Origin: Gilliamella sp. ESL0443
GTDB lineage: Bacteria; Pseudomonadota; Gammaproteobacteria; Enterobacterales; Orbaceae
DNA: 64,000 nucleotides
Direction of reading: 5' to 3'
Assembly (NCBI RefSeq): GCF_019469165.1
Contig: NZ_CP048263.1
Location: forward strand, 806,001-870,000
The notes below the pieces were generated by a model. It was not told the origin of the DNA. It was given only the letters and a program-made list of their open reading frames with translations, and searched no databases. Below, one piece after another: positions 1 through 10,625 of this stretch. The position numbers and the translations under genes were made by a program. The first letter of the stretch is position 1, and each line of letters opens with the position of its first letter.

Positions 1-631
1 GTTGCTTGGCTTTTTCGAATATCCGTGGGCTAGTTACCACCAATTGTGCTTCATATTTATGTTTATTTTGGCAATATGTGTCGAGTTGGAGTAGGTGATC
101 GACACTTGTTACGAGTAGGATTTGTTGAGCAATATCATCAGTTAGTATGTTGGCTGGATATTGAATTGGTTGACGAAAATAACATTGTATTGAGGTCACG
201 TTTGCTTTTTGTTGCAACTCTTGAGACAGCAATTGCCGTCCATTGTTTCCACACAAAATTAAAACGGAACGGCCTTGCAAGTCAGTCAATAGTGGTAATA
301 ATCCCTCACTATGTTCTTCATTTGGATAATCAACGTGAACGTCAGCTTGTTGACTAAACAATTGAGCTGACTTTTTGCCAATGGCAAAATAGCGTAGATG
401 TTTAGGAAAGCTTAGATTAGGTTGATGTTCTTTTATCATATAGCTGACTTGTGGCGATACCACAATTACGATATCTGATGGCGCAAGTTGGTTAAGCTGT
501 TGTTGAAGGCTATTTAGTCCGTGACCTGCTAAGATTTTGAATAATGGGAGATGGGTTGCCGGAATATTTGCTTGATTTAATTGCTGGGTTAGCTTATCCC
601 CTTCGGGGGAAGGGCGAGTAATATAAATCAT
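1..631 (-). CDS. hemD: uroporphyrinogen-III synthase HemD, partial (C-terminus beyond window)
   Basis: Cyclises hydroxymethylbilane with D-ring inversion to uroporphyrinogen III in the cytosol (haem/sirohaem pathway). Reading the minus strand from an ATG at 631-629 gives 210 uninterrupted codons to the window edge, beginning [14 protein letters not shown], a typical HemD N-terminus. Later segments such as ILCGNNGRQLL and VTSVDHLLQLDTY fit the family (about 245 aa in full), so roughly 35 residues are missing. The start overlaps the hemC stop by one base (TGATG), implying translational coupling in a hemCD operon. Family call is confident from context and sequence. Confidence 0.9.
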   Translation of the reverse strand, partial: MIYITRPSPEGDKLTQQLNQANIPATHLPLFKILAGHGLNSLQQQLNQLAPSDIVIVVSPQVSYMIKEHQPNLSFPKHLRYFAIGKKSAQLFSQQADVHVDYPNEEHSEGLLPLLTDLQGRSVLILCGNNGRQLLSQELQQKANVTSIQCYFRQPIQYPANILTDDIAQQILLVTSVDHLLQLDTYCQNKHKYEAQLVVTSPRIFEKAKQ

Positions 632-1560
632 CAATCAATTATTTCCGCTAAAATTTTATCAGCTCCTTTGGCTAACAATTCTGATGCCAGTTGTTGACCT
701 AAGGTTTCAGGCTCGGTTGCTGATTTGGTTAGCGTCGCTTTAATGATTTTGCTTCCATCAATACTACCAACTAACCCGGTTAAAGTTAATAAATCATTCG
801 TTAATTGACTATAGCAGGCGATTGGCACTTGGCAACCACCTTGTAAGGCTTGATTCATTGCTCTTTCTGCTTGGATACAAATCCGGCTGTTTTTATCGTC
901 TAGAGGTGCAAGTAATTTAAGAATCGTGTCATCATTTGATCGGGTTTCAATGCCAACCGCACCTTGCCCAACCGCCGGTAAGATTAGATCTGTTGTTATA
1001 TATTGTTTGATTCGTTCTTGTAATCCTAATCGCTTTAAACCGACAGCAGCGAGGATGATTGCATCGTATTGTTGATCGTCTAATTTCGCTAGACGAGAGC
1101 CTACATTTCCACGTAAATCTTTTATAATGAGATGTGGATATTTTGCTCGCAATTGACATTGGCGTCTTAGACTTGAGGTACCTACAATGGCACCTTGCGG
1201 TAAATCGTCCAAGCTTTGATATTGGTTTGATATGAGTGCATCACGTACGTCATCGCGTTGGCAGATGGTTGATAGGGTTAGTCCCTCCGGGAATTGGGCG
1301 GGAATATCTTTTATTGAGTGAACAGCAATATCAGCTTCGTTGTTTAATATGGCTTGCTCTAGTTGCTTTACAAATAATCCTTTTCCACCAATTTTTGACA
1401 GTGGACTATCTAAAAGCACATCACCTTTGGTTACCATAGGAAGCAGTTCCACGGTCAGATCGCTATGGATAGCTGTCAGTTGTTCTTTTACATAGTTAGC
1501 CTGCCAAAGTGCTAAGGGGCTTTTACGAGTGGCGATGCGAATTTTCAATGGTGTTTCCAT
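631..1560 (-). CDS. hemC: porphobilinogen deaminase (hydroxymethylbilane synthase)
   Basis: Polymerises four porphobilinogens into hydroxymethylbilane. The protein begins [20 protein letters not shown] and carries [10 protein letters not shown] near residue 240, whose Cys anchors the dipyrromethane cofactor; the arginine-rich substrate patch [12 protein letters not shown] is also present. Length 309 aa (E. coli about 313). I chose ATG 1560 because it matches the family N-terminus. An upstream in-frame TTG at 1569 would add three residues, and the AAAGGA directly abutting the ATG leaves the exact start uncertain. It is first in a hemCD pair, with hemD overlapping by one base. Confidence 0.95.
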   Translation of the reverse strand: METPLKIRIATRKSPLALWQANYVKEQLTAIHSDLTVELLPMVTKGDVLLDSPLSKIGGKGLFVKQLEQAILNNEADIAVHSIKDIPAQFPEGLTLSTICQRDDVRDALISNQYQSLDDLPQGAIVGTSSLRRQCQLRAKYPHLIIKDLRGNVGSRLAKLDDQQYDAIILAAVGLKRLGLQERIKQYITTDLILPAVGQGAVGIETRSNDDTILKLLAPLDDKNSRICIQAERAMNQALQGGCQVPIACYSQLTNDLLTLTGLVGSIDGSKIIKATLTKSATEPETLGQQLASELLAKGADKILAEIID

Positions 1561-1672
1561 TCCTTTCAAATCTTTGTTTATCTTTTCTTTAACTCTTGAG
1601 TCGATTTGCCTAAAGTTTTGAACGCTTTAGGCATGAAGACATTTTTATTTTTTTACGGTTTAAATGTGCCGC

Positions 1673-3719
<2,047 letters not shown>

Positions 3720-3720
3720 T

Positions 3721-4839
3721 TTAATGCTCCTTATTGCTTATAATTCGTTCCTCAATAATTCCACCGCCAAGGCAAACTTCATTTTGATAAAACACTGCTG
3801 ATTGTCCTGGTGTGACGGCAGCAACAGGTTTGTCAAACATAACTTCAATTTTATCTTCACCTAGTGGTGTAACACAACAAGAGATATCTTGTTGACGATA
3901 GCGCGTTTTAACTGTGCAGTGAAATGGTTGGGTAACAATTTTACGATCAACCCAGTGCAGTTGTTGGGCAATTAAACCATTTGAAAATAGTGCTGGATGG
4001 TCATGACCTTGAGCAACAATTAATTCGTTATTTTTAATATCTTTATTAACTACGTACCATGGAGTGTCGTCGGCTTGTTTTAGACCACCAATGCCAAGCC
4101 CTTTGCGTTGACCTAATGTGTGGTACATTAATCCTTGGTGTTGACCAATAACTTCACCATTTACGGTTCGAATAACGCCTGATTGTGCAGGTAAATAACG
4201 CGCTAAGAAGTCACTAAATTTTCGTTCTCCGATAAAACAGATACCTGTTGAGTCTTTTTTGGCTGCAGTTGCTAAGCCAAGTTGCTCTGCTATCTTTCTT
4301 ACTTGTGGTTTTTCAAGTTCGCCAACAGGAAATAAACTTTGACGAATTTGGTCTTCACTAAGCGTATATAAAAAATAACTCTGATCTTTGTTGTTGTCGA
4401 TTCCACGGAGTAATTCAACTTTGTCGCCATTTTCGCGTTTACGGACATAATGACCTGTCGCAATATAATCTGCATTTAAATCTTCTGCTGCATATTCAAG
4501 AAATGCTTTAAATTTGATCTCTTTATTACATAAAATATCTGGATTCGGCGTTCGCCCAGCTTTGTATTCAGACAAAAAATGTTCAAAGACATTGTCCCAA
4601 TATTCTGCAGCAAAGTTGATGGTATGGAGTTTAATATTTAATTTGTCACAGACTGCTTGTGCATCAGCAAGGTCGATAGCTGCAGAGCAATATTCTTCTG
4701 TGTCATCTTCTTCCCAATTTTTCATAAATAGACCAACAACATCATAGCCTTGTTGTTGTAATAAATAAGCAGAAACGGAAGAATCTACGCCGCCAGACAT
4801 GCCGACAACGACTTTTTTTCGAGTGTTTACATTTGGCAT
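3721..4839 (-). CDS. mnmA: tRNA-specific 2-thiouridylase MnmA
   Basis: Thiolates U34 of tRNA-Lys, -Glu and -Gln using persulfide sulfur and ATP. The 372-aa protein shows the PP-loop GMSGGVDSS near the N-terminus, the first catalytic Cys in [12 protein letters not shown] and the second in [15 protein letters not shown] 4839 ([17 protein letters not shown]) is chosen because it gives family length (E. coli 368 aa); an upstream in-frame TTG at 4860 would add seven unconserved residues. No strong ribosome site precedes either. It forms an operon with hflD and purB. Confidence 0.96.
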   Translation of the reverse strand: MPNVNTRKKVVVGMSGGVDSSVSAYLLQQQGYDVVGLFMKNWEEDDTEEYCSAAIDLADAQAVCDKLNIKLHTINFAAEYWDNVFEHFLSEYKAGRTPNPDILCNKEIKFKAFLEYAAEDLNADYIATGHYVRKRENGDKVELLRGIDNNKDQSYFLYTLSEDQIRQSLFPVGELEKPQVRKIAEQLGLATAAKKDSTGICFIGERKFSDFLARYLPAQSGVIRTVNGEVIGQHQGLMYHTLGQRKGLGIGGLKQADDTPWYVVNKDIKNNELIVAQGHDHPALFSNGLIAQQLHWVDRKIVTQPFHCTVKTRYRQQDISCCVTPLGEDKIEVMFDKPVAAVTPGQSAVFYQNEVCLGGGIIEERIISNKEH

Positions 4840-5004
4840 AATAACTAAATTAATGGGCAAAAATTTTGTGGTGATTTTAGCATAATTAAGGCTAAATGTA
4901 TAAGGTTATGCTATGTGGAATGTGATTAGATTGCTTAATTTTATTAATGACATTTTTATTACAATGTTGTTCGCAGAAAAAAATGTAATATCGAGTGATA
5001 AAAA

Positions 5005-5030
5005 ACTCCATTGATTTGCATCAATGGAGT
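5005..5030 (-). terminator. Rho-independent terminator of the S24-like repressor gene
   Basis: An 11-bp perfect stem, ACTCCATTGAT and its complement, around a 4-nt loop is followed on the minus strand by TTTTTTATC. It lies about 30 bases beyond the stop of the repressor gene at 5059, so it separates that gene from mnmA. Confidence 0.8.
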
Positions 5031-5058
5031 AAAAATAAAAAAAAGCGCTATGGCAATA

Positions 5059-5745
5059 TTAATTGAGATTTTTCAATAAATAGATTACATGACCAATTAT
5101 TTTAAAATCTTTTTGCTCATTTTTCGCTTTCGTAATAGTCGGGTATTTTGGGTTGTCTGAAATCAATAACAGATTTGAACCTTGATTTTGAATTCGTTTA
5201 ATAGTAATTTGATCGTCATATTGTACAGTATAGAGGAAACCATCAACTGGTTTATTATTTGCTGTATTAATAATGACTATATCATGATTGGATATAGTTG
5301 GTTCCATACAATCACCTTTAGCCCAAACAGCAGCAAGATCATCTGCTTCACAACCTTGATGTTTAGTTAAAGTGAGATCAAATGGGATCGTATCTAAAAT
5401 TGTGAATGCGTTAATGGTTTCGTTCTTATTAAGAAACGGAACATTCACTGTACCTCGGCTTAGCGTTTCAGGTAGTAATCGACATTCACCTTTACCTGTT
5501 GCTAACCATTCAATTGACACATCGCATTTATCTGCGATAGTAGCCAACCGACTGAGTGATGGATAGGTTTTTCCACTTAAGTAATCACGGATTACGGCTT
5601 CGGACATACCAACACTTCTGGCAAATGCATTGCCTGAGCGACCTTCTAATAGGAGAGTTAATCGGTTTTTAAAAGTTTCAATACAAGTATCGTTAAGTGT
5701 TCGTGTTTTTTCTTTGGTTTTTTGTTTTTTTTCTTTAGTTTCCAT
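5059..5745 (-). CDS. phage-type repressor: XRE HTH plus S24/LexA-like domain (Mu c-like)
   Basis: 228-aa transcriptional regulator. A lysine-rich N-terminus is followed by a helix-turn-helix at about residues 30-85 (NAFARSVGMSEAVIRDYLSG, then PSLSRLATIADKCDVSIEWL). A C-terminal S24-peptidase-like fold runs from about 100 to 225. The usual GDSMEPT box reads GDCMEPT, placing Cys146 where the catalytic Ser is expected; the Lys of TIKRI (183) is retained. No Ala-Gly or Cys-Gly dipeptide is visible in the linker (about 85-125). It faces the Ner-like gene across a 155-bp gap, the arrangement of Mu c and ner. No other phage genes flank it. Either a prophage relic or a domesticated switch. Confidence 0.85.
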   Translation of the reverse strand: METKEKKQKTKEKTRTLNDTCIETFKNRLTLLLEGRSGNAFARSVGMSEAVIRDYLSGKTYPSLSRLATIADKCDVSIEWLATGKGECRLLPETLSRGTVNVPFLNKNETINAFTILDTIPFDLTLTKHQGCEADDLAAVWAKGDCMEPTISNHDIVIINTANNKPVDGFLYTVQYDDQITIKRIQNQGSNLLLISDNPKYPTITKAKNEQKDFKIIGHVIYLLKNLN

Positions 5746-5815
5746 TATATTTCATTCCATTTTCGGTGTTTTTTTTGTTTTTATTGTTTTAATTCGTTTT
5801 TTTATGTGCTATTCT

Positions 5816-5844
5816 TTGCCGGTAACTTTTTATCGTTCTAGAAT
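5816..5844 (+). promoter_or_regulatory. predicted sigma-70 promoter for the Ner-like gene
   Basis: TTGCCG (5816-5821) and TAGAAT (5839-5844) are separated by 17 bp and lie 56 bp ahead of the ner-like ATG. The -10 overlaps the 8-bp palindrome TTCTAGAA, a plausible operator half for the divergent repressor. Prediction from sequence only. Confidence 0.55.
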
Positions 5845-5900
5845 CGTAACACCGATAATCTTTACAATAGCAAAAAATTTAACCAATAGAGGATCTCATA

Positions 5901-6128
5901 ATGAGAGAACAAGATCAAGACTGGACACCATCAAGAGTTGTAGGTGAAATTAAAATTCGAGGCGGAAATTTAAGGGCGCTTTCACGTTCAAGTGGTTTAC
6001 AGGCTGATACTTTACGTAATGCTTTATATCGTCATTGTCCAAAATATGAACGTATTATCTCTGAATATTTGCAAGTGCCTGTTGAAAAAATTTGGCCATC
6101 TAGGTATGAAAATAAGGTTAAAAAATAA
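5901..6128 (+). CDS. Ner/Nlp-family DNA-binding regulator (Mu Ner-like)
   Basis: 75-aa protein that is essentially one helix-turn-helix of the Ner/SfsB (Nlp) family: DWTPSRVVGEIKIRGGNLRA, LSRSSGLQADTLRNAL and a terminal VPVEKIWPSRY that is diagnostic of the family. In phage Mu, Ner turns down the early and repressor promoters at the start of lytic growth; in enterobacteria relatives persist as chromosomal regulators. ATG 5901 has AGAGGA 7 nt upstream. It is divergent from the S24-like repressor and followed by its own terminator, so the pair is a self-contained switch. The target genes are not visible here. Confidence 0.9.
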   Translation: MREQDQDWTPSRVVGEIKIRGGNLRALSRSSGLQADTLRNALYRHCPKYERIISEYLQVPVEKIWPSRYENKVKK

Positions 6129-6145
6129 GTTACAAAGTTTAAAAG

Positions 6146-6168
6146 AAGACGCCTTCTATAGGCGTCTT
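6146..6168 (+). terminator. Rho-independent terminator after the Ner-like gene
   Basis: AAGACGCC and GGCGTCTT form an 8-bp GC-rich stem with a 7-nt loop, followed by TTTTATTTT. It also lies just beyond the tpiA stop (6183) and may act on both strands. Confidence 0.85.
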
Positions 6169-6182
6169 TTTTATTTTAATTC

Positions 6183-6947
6183 TTATTTTTTAGCTTGTTC
6201 TGCTGCTCTAACAATCGCTGCAAAAGCATCTGCTTTTAATGAAGCTCCACCAACTAATGCACCATCAATATCTGGTTGAGTGAATAGTTCTGCTGCATTT
6301 TTGTCATTTACAGAACCACCGTATTGAATTATAACTTGTTTAGCGACAGCGGCATCTTGTTTTGCAATGTGGTCACGAATAAATTTATGTACTGCTTGCG
6401 CTTGAGCTGGAGTTGCAGATTTTCCAGTCCCAATTGCCCAAACTGGTTCATAAGCAATTACTGCACCATTAAATGCTTGAACACCTAATGCATTAATTAC
6501 TGCATCAATTTGACGAGCACATACTGCTTGAGTTTGACCTGCTTCGTTTTCAGCTTCTGTTTCACCAATACATAGTACAGGAACGAGTCCAGCTTCTTTT
6601 AATACACCGAATTTTTGAGCGATAAATTCATCTGATTCTTTATGATAAGTACGACGTTCAGAGTGACCAATGATCACGTGAGTCACACCGATTTCTTTTA
6701 ACATAGTGGCTGAGACTTCACCAGTATAAGCACCTGAAAGATGAACACCAACATCTTGTGCGCCTAAAAGAATAGTTGAGCCACCTAATTGATGTTTAAC
6801 GAAATCTAAGTACACAGTCGGTGGTGCAATTGCAATATCGCAGTTTGCTTCAGTTGATAGCTCAGCTCTTAGTCCTGCAACTAAGTCTTTAGCCATTTCG
6901 ATACTTCCATTGAGTTTCCAGTTACCCATTACGAGTGGTTTTCGCAT
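6183..6947 (-). CDS. tpiA: triose-phosphate isomerase
   Basis: Interconverts dihydroxyacetone phosphate and glyceraldehyde 3-phosphate in glycolysis. The 254-aa sequence starts [15 protein letters not shown] (active-site Asn and Lys), with the catalytic His in VIIGHSERR and catalytic Glu in [12 protein letters not shown], then the phosphate-binding QYGGSV. ATG 6947 is preferred over an upstream in-frame TTG (6959) because GGAG lies 6 nt ahead of it and it matches E. coli TpiA. Divergent from zapB. Confidence 0.98.
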   Translation of the reverse strand: MRKPLVMGNWKLNGSIEMAKDLVAGLRAELSTEANCDIAIAPPTVYLDFVKHQLGGSTILLGAQDVGVHLSGAYTGEVSATMLKEIGVTHVIIGHSERRTYHKESDEFIAQKFGVLKEAGLVPVLCIGETEAENEAGQTQAVCARQIDAVINALGVQAFNGAVIAYEPVWAIGTGKSATPAQAQAVHKFIRDHIAKQDAAVAKQVIIQYGGSVNDKNAAELFTQPDIDGALVGGASLKADAFAAIVRAAEQAKK

Positions 6948-6976
6948 AATTTTCTCCAACTTAAGATTTAAAAAGG

Positions 6977-7005
6977 TGTTGATTTCAGAATGAATTCGTT
7001 ATAAT
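6977..7005 (+). promoter_or_regulatory. predicted sigma-70 promoter for zapB
   Basis: TGTTGA (6977-6982) and a perfect TATAAT (7000-7005) with 17-bp spacing lie 42 bp upstream of the zapB ATG in the tpiA-zapB divergent gap. Confidence 0.6.
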
Positions 7006-7047
7006 ACTCCTTATTATACACCAAATAAATTGAGCTTGAGGAAAAAT

Positions 7048-7293
7048 ATGTCATTAGAAATATTGAATCAATTAGAAACTAAAATTCAAAACACTGTAAA
7101 CACTATTAATACCTTGAAAGAAGAGATTTCGAGATTAAAGCAAGGCAATCATGAACTTGAACAATTAATTAATGATAGTTCAGATGAGATGAAAGCATTA
7201 CGTGACGAAAATGAGAAGTTAAAACAAGATCAACAAGTTTGGCAACAACGTATTCAAACCCTTTTAAGCAAAATTGGTGAAATAACCCAGTAA
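7048..7293 (+). CDS. zapB: cell division protein ZapB
   Basis: 81-aa all-coiled-coil protein (MSLEILNQLETKIQNTVNTI onwards, heptads of Leu/Ile with many Glu/Lys) matching ZapB, the Z-ring-associated factor that links FtsZ/ZapA to MatP. Length equals the E. coli protein. ATG 7048 is selected over an upstream in-frame TTG (7030) because GAGGA sits 5 nt ahead and the family begins MSLE. It has its own promoter and terminator, so it is probably monocistronic. Confidence 0.93.
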   Translation: MSLEILNQLETKIQNTVNTINTLKEEISRLKQGNHELEQLINDSSDEMKALRDENEKLKQDQQVWQQRIQTLLSKIGEITQ

Positions 7294-7309
7294 ATGATTC
7301 AATTTTTTT

Positions 7310-7329
7310 AACGCGACTTAGGTCGCGTT
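7310..7329 (+). terminator. Rho-independent terminator of zapB
   Basis: AACGCGAC and GTCGCGTT make an 8-bp stem with a TTAG loop, followed by TCTTTT, 17 bases after the zapB stop. Confidence 0.85.
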
Positions 7330-7368
7330 TCTTTTATGACGACTAATTAATGTGAAGATGATATTTAA

Positions 7369-8670
7369 ATGCGCGAACAGCTAAAATCTTTATGGCTTAC
7401 TCAAACCATCCATTTAATAGAATCCGAATCAGGTCGATTTGCTGATCAAGATATTAATCGACAAGTTAAAGCTATGCCAACCTCTTTGGTTAACCGTATC
7501 ATTACCCGCGCAACGATACTGTCTAAACAAAATGGTTTATATTCTGCGCAAAAGGTTATTTTACGTTCTATTAAAATTTCTTTCTGTTTATTACTGTTAA
7601 TTTCGATTTTTTTAGGTGGTTCATTAACATTTAGCGCTTTGAGTCAAAATCCAATCAATTTGTATTGGGCGCTATTGTGTTTATTAGGTGTTCATTTTAT
7701 TACGCTCATTATTTGGATTGGTTCATTTTTTTTCTTTTCTCGCTTTGGTGGTAGTTTATTAATCCATTGTTGGTTGTGGATAGCCCAAAAGCTTTATCAA
7801 AAAAAGACTGTGCAACAGCTTGTACCGGCTTTTATCACTTTATTTGGTTCTTCAATCCGTTGGTTGCTTGGTTTTGTTCTGAATCTTTTTTGGGTCGTTA
7901 TTTTATGTAGTGCTTTATTCGTTTTATTGATGCTATTTTCAACTCAGCACTACAGTTTTGAGTGGAAAACTACTTTATTAAGTTCTGATACCATTATTAA
8001 GTTAACTCATTATTTAGGTTATGTTCCATCTTTGTTTGGTTTTCCGATTCCAAATGATGATGTGATTAAGCTTAGTGAACACGCTTTAAGTGAGGGTGAC
8101 ATTCGTTCTTCTTGGGCGATTTGGCTATTAGGTGTTTTTATCTGTTATGGATTAGCCGTTCGATTTCTATTAATGACTTTTTGTGGCATCGCTTGGATTG
8201 TGAGTAGCCGAAAAATTAAATTAAATTTGGATGATCCTGACTTTCAAATCCTATCCCAACAATTACAGCCACTTTTAACCCAAATGGTGGATGAAGATAA
8301 GTTAGGCGAACCTAAATGGCAACTACCAATCTCACAGATTGAAGAAGGAAGTGGTGTCTATTTAGTGGCTGTGGATGTAGATGAGAGTTGGAATCCACCG
8401 CATGACGGGCATTTTTACGGATTTTTAAATACTCGTGAGCTGCGAAATGCAATATTAGATCTTTTGCAATTAAAACCAGCGTATAAAGTGTTAATTGCAA
8501 TCGATACTGATCGAGCACCAGATCGCGGGGTATTAAATTTTGTTCAACAATTAATGAATAAATCACAGCAAAGTCGAATATGGTTTATTAATCAAGGTAA
8601 ACAATTACATAATTGGCAATCGTTATCTTTACCGTTAGCTAATCCTAGCTGGTTAGATCAGGATAATTAA
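7369..8670 (+). CDS. DUF2868-family membrane protein
   Basis: 433-aa integral membrane protein of the DUF2868 type, biochemical role unknown. Four hydrophobic spans are visible at roughly residues 68-90, 98-123, 160-190 and 250-280. The C-terminal third is soluble and ends in a segment (YKVLIAIDTDRAPDRGVLNF, then SRIWFINQG) that looks like a compact alpha/beta domain. One base separates its stop from the start of the DUF3482 GTPase; that pairing recurs in gammaproteobacteria, so they probably act together at the inner membrane. The start ATG has only a weak purine stretch upstream. Name is from family memory. Confidence 0.8.
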   Translation: MREQLKSLWLTQTIHLIESESGRFADQDINRQVKAMPTSLVNRIITRATILSKQNGLYSAQKVILRSIKISFCLLLLISIFLGGSLTFSALSQNPINLYWALLCLLGVHFITLIIWIGSFFFFSRFGGSLLIHCWLWIAQKLYQKKTVQQLVPAFITLFGSSIRWLLGFVLNLFWVVILCSALFVLLMLFSTQHYSFEWKTTLLSSDTIIKLTHYLGYVPSLFGFPIPNDDVIKLSEHALSEGDIRSSWAIWLLGVFICYGLAVRFLLMTFCGIAWIVSSRKIKLNLDDPDFQILSQQLQPLLTQMVDEDKLGEPKWQLPISQIEEGSGVYLVAVDVDESWNPPHDGHFYGFLNTRELRNAILDLLQLKPAYKVLIAIDTDRAPDRGVLNFVQQLMNKSQQSRIWFINQGKQLHNWQSLSLPLANPSWLDQDN

Positions 8671-8671
8671 T

Positions 8672-10030
8672 ATGATAACTTCATTGAAATTAGCGATAGT
8701 TGGACATGCAAATTTTGGTAAAACTTCACTTTTGCGTGCATTAATAAGAGATAGTCATTTTGGTGATGTTTCTGATAAGCCAGGTACTACTAGACATGTA
8801 GAGTCAATCAAACTTCCACTAGCGGATAACACCGACATCACTTTTTATGATACACCTGGATTTGAAGACAGTTTGGCGCTTTATGACTATATCAATCAAC
8901 TTGTATCGCCTAATAGTAAGCTTGATGGAGTCGATAAATTAACGATTTTTTTACAAAGCCCAGAAGCTGAAAACCTCTTCAATCAAGAAGCAAAAGTAAT
9001 CCGACAGGTGTTAAATTGTGATGCTGCTATCTATGTGATCGACGTGCGAGAGCCAGTTCTACCTAAATATCACGATGAATTAGCTATCTTAACCAATAGC
9101 GATAAACCGATTCTTGCAGTACTTAACTTCATTTCTGCTGAGGAACAGAATGAAAAGGAATGGAAAAGATTGCTTTCAAGAATGGGTATTCATGCTATCA
9201 TTGGGTTCAACGCTGTTTTTCCACCCTTATACGGTGAAGAAAAATTGTACAATAGCTTGGCGTTATTGGTTGAACCAGCAAAAAAAATATTGGATAATTG
9301 GCTAGTTAATATTGCTGAAACTCGTGAATCACGTAATCGTACAGCTAACCAAATCATTGCAGAAGCATTAGTTGATGTGACTGCTTTTTATGAAATGGCA
9401 AAATCTGATGATAAGCAAGCTGTCGCTGACATGCAAAATAAAGTCAGGAAACGTGAACAGAAAGCAATTAATGATTTATTGAAGCTCTATCAATTCGATT
9501 CAACTCAAGAGAGTGAAGAGAATTTGCCTTTAATCAAAGGCCGTTATAATGCAGACTTGTTTAATCTTGATGCATTAAAAACGATGGGGGTTCACTTGAC
9601 CAAAGGTTTTGTGTCGGGCGCTACAATCGGTGCTAGCATTGATTTAGCAACTGGTGGATTATCATTTGGTTCAGCTGCGTTAATAGGTGCAGCCGTTGGT
9701 AGTTTAATGCAAACTGCTAAGCATTATGGATCGAGAATGCGCTATCAGCTTTCTGGATTTAGTAAACTAAGTGTTGATGATGTGATCATTTGTTTTCTTT
9801 CTTTACGATTAGTTCAGCTTAAAGAGAGTTTAAATTTTCGCAGCCACGCGAACCTTAGCCCAATTAAGTTGTCTAAACTTGATGAGCATAAGTGGCAAAA
9901 AGGCGTTTTACCTAAAAGTTTAAAGGTAGCAAGACGTTATTCGCAGTGGTCTACGTTGAATAAAGGAACAAGAAGAAATGACAAGAAAAGACAATCGATT
10001 ATTAACGAAGTTGCGCAGCAGCTGCGGTAG
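8672..10030 (+). CDS. DUF3482 domain GTPase (TrmE/Era-like G domain)
   Basis: 452-aa protein with an N-terminal G domain: G1 GHANFGKT (residues 11-18), switch region PGTTRHVES (37-45) and G3 DTPG (60-63). The canonical NKxD G4 box is not evident; the equivalent strand reads ILAVLNFIS. The C-terminal half is the DUF3482 region, with a Gly/Ala-rich hydrophobic stretch (GATIGASIDLATGG, then AALIGAAVGSLMQ) suited to membrane association. Function is unknown. Its coding end overlaps the next gene by 53 bp, and it follows the DUF2868 gene by one base: a tight three-gene transcription unit. Confidence 0.88.
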   Translation: MITSLKLAIVGHANFGKTSLLRALIRDSHFGDVSDKPGTTRHVESIKLPLADNTDITFYDTPGFEDSLALYDYINQLVSPNSKLDGVDKLTIFLQSPEAENLFNQEAKVIRQVLNCDAAIYVIDVREPVLPKYHDELAILTNSDKPILAVLNFISAEEQNEKEWKRLLSRMGIHAIIGFNAVFPPLYGEEKLYNSLALLVEPAKKILDNWLVNIAETRESRNRTANQIIAEALVDVTAFYEMAKSDDKQAVADMQNKVRKREQKAINDLLKLYQFDSTQESEENLPLIKGRYNADLFNLDALKTMGVHLTKGFVSGATIGASIDLATGGLSFGSAALIGAAVGSLMQTAKHYGSRMRYQLSGFSKLSVDDVIICFLSLRLVQLKESLNFRSHANLSPIKLSKLDEHKWQKGVLPKSLKVARRYSQWSTLNKGTRRNDKKRQSIINEVAQQLR

Positions 10031-10502
10031 CGTTAAAAAGCGATTATTAGTAAGCTCACTAATTTTATCATTATTCGTATTATTTGGTTGTAGTAGCAGT
10101 CATAGCCAAGTATCAGTTAAATCTGATCCTGTGATGTTAGCCAAAATTGAACAGCACTACTCAAAATGGAAGAGAACACCTTACCGTTATGGTGGTACTA
10201 CTTTAGCTGGTAGTGATTGTTCTGGTTTAGTTATGAACTTCTACAAAAATAGATTACAAAAGACCCTTCCAAGAAGTGCTGCTGAACAAGCTAAATTAGG
10301 TTATAAAGTTACCACGCCTAAAGCGGGTGATTTAGTCTTCTTCAAAACTGGACGTAGTCGTAGCGGATTACATGTTGGTATTTATTATGCAGATGGTAAA
10401 TTCTTACATGCTTCAACTTCAAAAGGTGTTATCTATTCAAATCTGAATGAAGATTACTGGAAAAAACATTACTGGATGACACGTCGTGTGACTGGTCGTT
10501 AA
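9978..10502 (+). CDS. NlpC/P60 family lipoprotein endopeptidase
   Basis: 174-aa predicted murein endopeptidase of the C40 family. A basic N-region, a hydrophobic core and lipobox LFGC put the lipidated Cys at about residue 38, so the mature protein is anchored in the outer membrane facing the periplasm. The catalytic Cys is in GSDCSGLVMNF, the His in GLHVGIYY, and the polar third residue in FLHAST. It resembles E. coli NlpC (154 aa). The ATG at 9978 lies inside the GTPase gene, with AAAGGA 10 nt and AGAAGAA directly upstream. No later ATG precedes the signal peptide, so the 53-bp overlap looks genuine. Confidence 0.88.
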   Translation: MTRKDNRLLTKLRSSCGSVKKRLLVSSLILSLFVLFGCSSSHSQVSVKSDPVMLAKIEQHYSKWKRTPYRYGGTTLAGSDCSGLVMNFYKNRLQKTLPRSAAEQAKLGYKVTTPKAGDLVFFKTGRSRSGLHVGIYYADGKFLHASTSKGVIYSNLNEDYWKKHYWMTRRVTGR

Positions 10503-10527
10503 AAAAGTTTAATAAATATAATAAAAA

Positions 10528-10547
10528 ACTCTCTATATTTAGAGAGT
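10528..10547 (+). terminator. Rho-independent terminator after the NlpC/P60 gene
   Basis: ACTCTCTA and TAGAGAGT form an 8-bp stem with a 4-nt loop, flanked by AAAAA upstream and eight T downstream; it can work in both directions. Confidence 0.85.
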
Positions 10548-10588
10548 TTTTTTTATTCCCAAAAATTGGATCTTCATTAATAATGATT

Positions 10589-10619
10589 AAACGGATTAAT
10601 TTAACCAATTAATCCGTTT
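10589..10619. terminator. 13-bp perfect hairpin between convergent genes (bidirectional terminator)
   Basis: AAACGGATTAATT and its exact complement surround the 5-nt loop TAACC, immediately beyond the nifJ stop (10626). With the hairpin at 10528 it separates the convergent NlpC/P60 and nifJ transcription units. Confidence 0.7.
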
Positions 10620-10625
10620 TTAGAT

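Noticed and set aside
46-357. 103-codon plus-strand frame at the window start
   Set aside because: Lies antisense to the in-frame hemD coding sequence, which has recognisable HemD motifs throughout.
5630-5947. 105-codon plus-strand frame across the repressor-ner control region
   Set aside because: Overlaps the repressor N-terminus antisense and the ner gene in another frame; Phe/Val-rich composition from T-runs.
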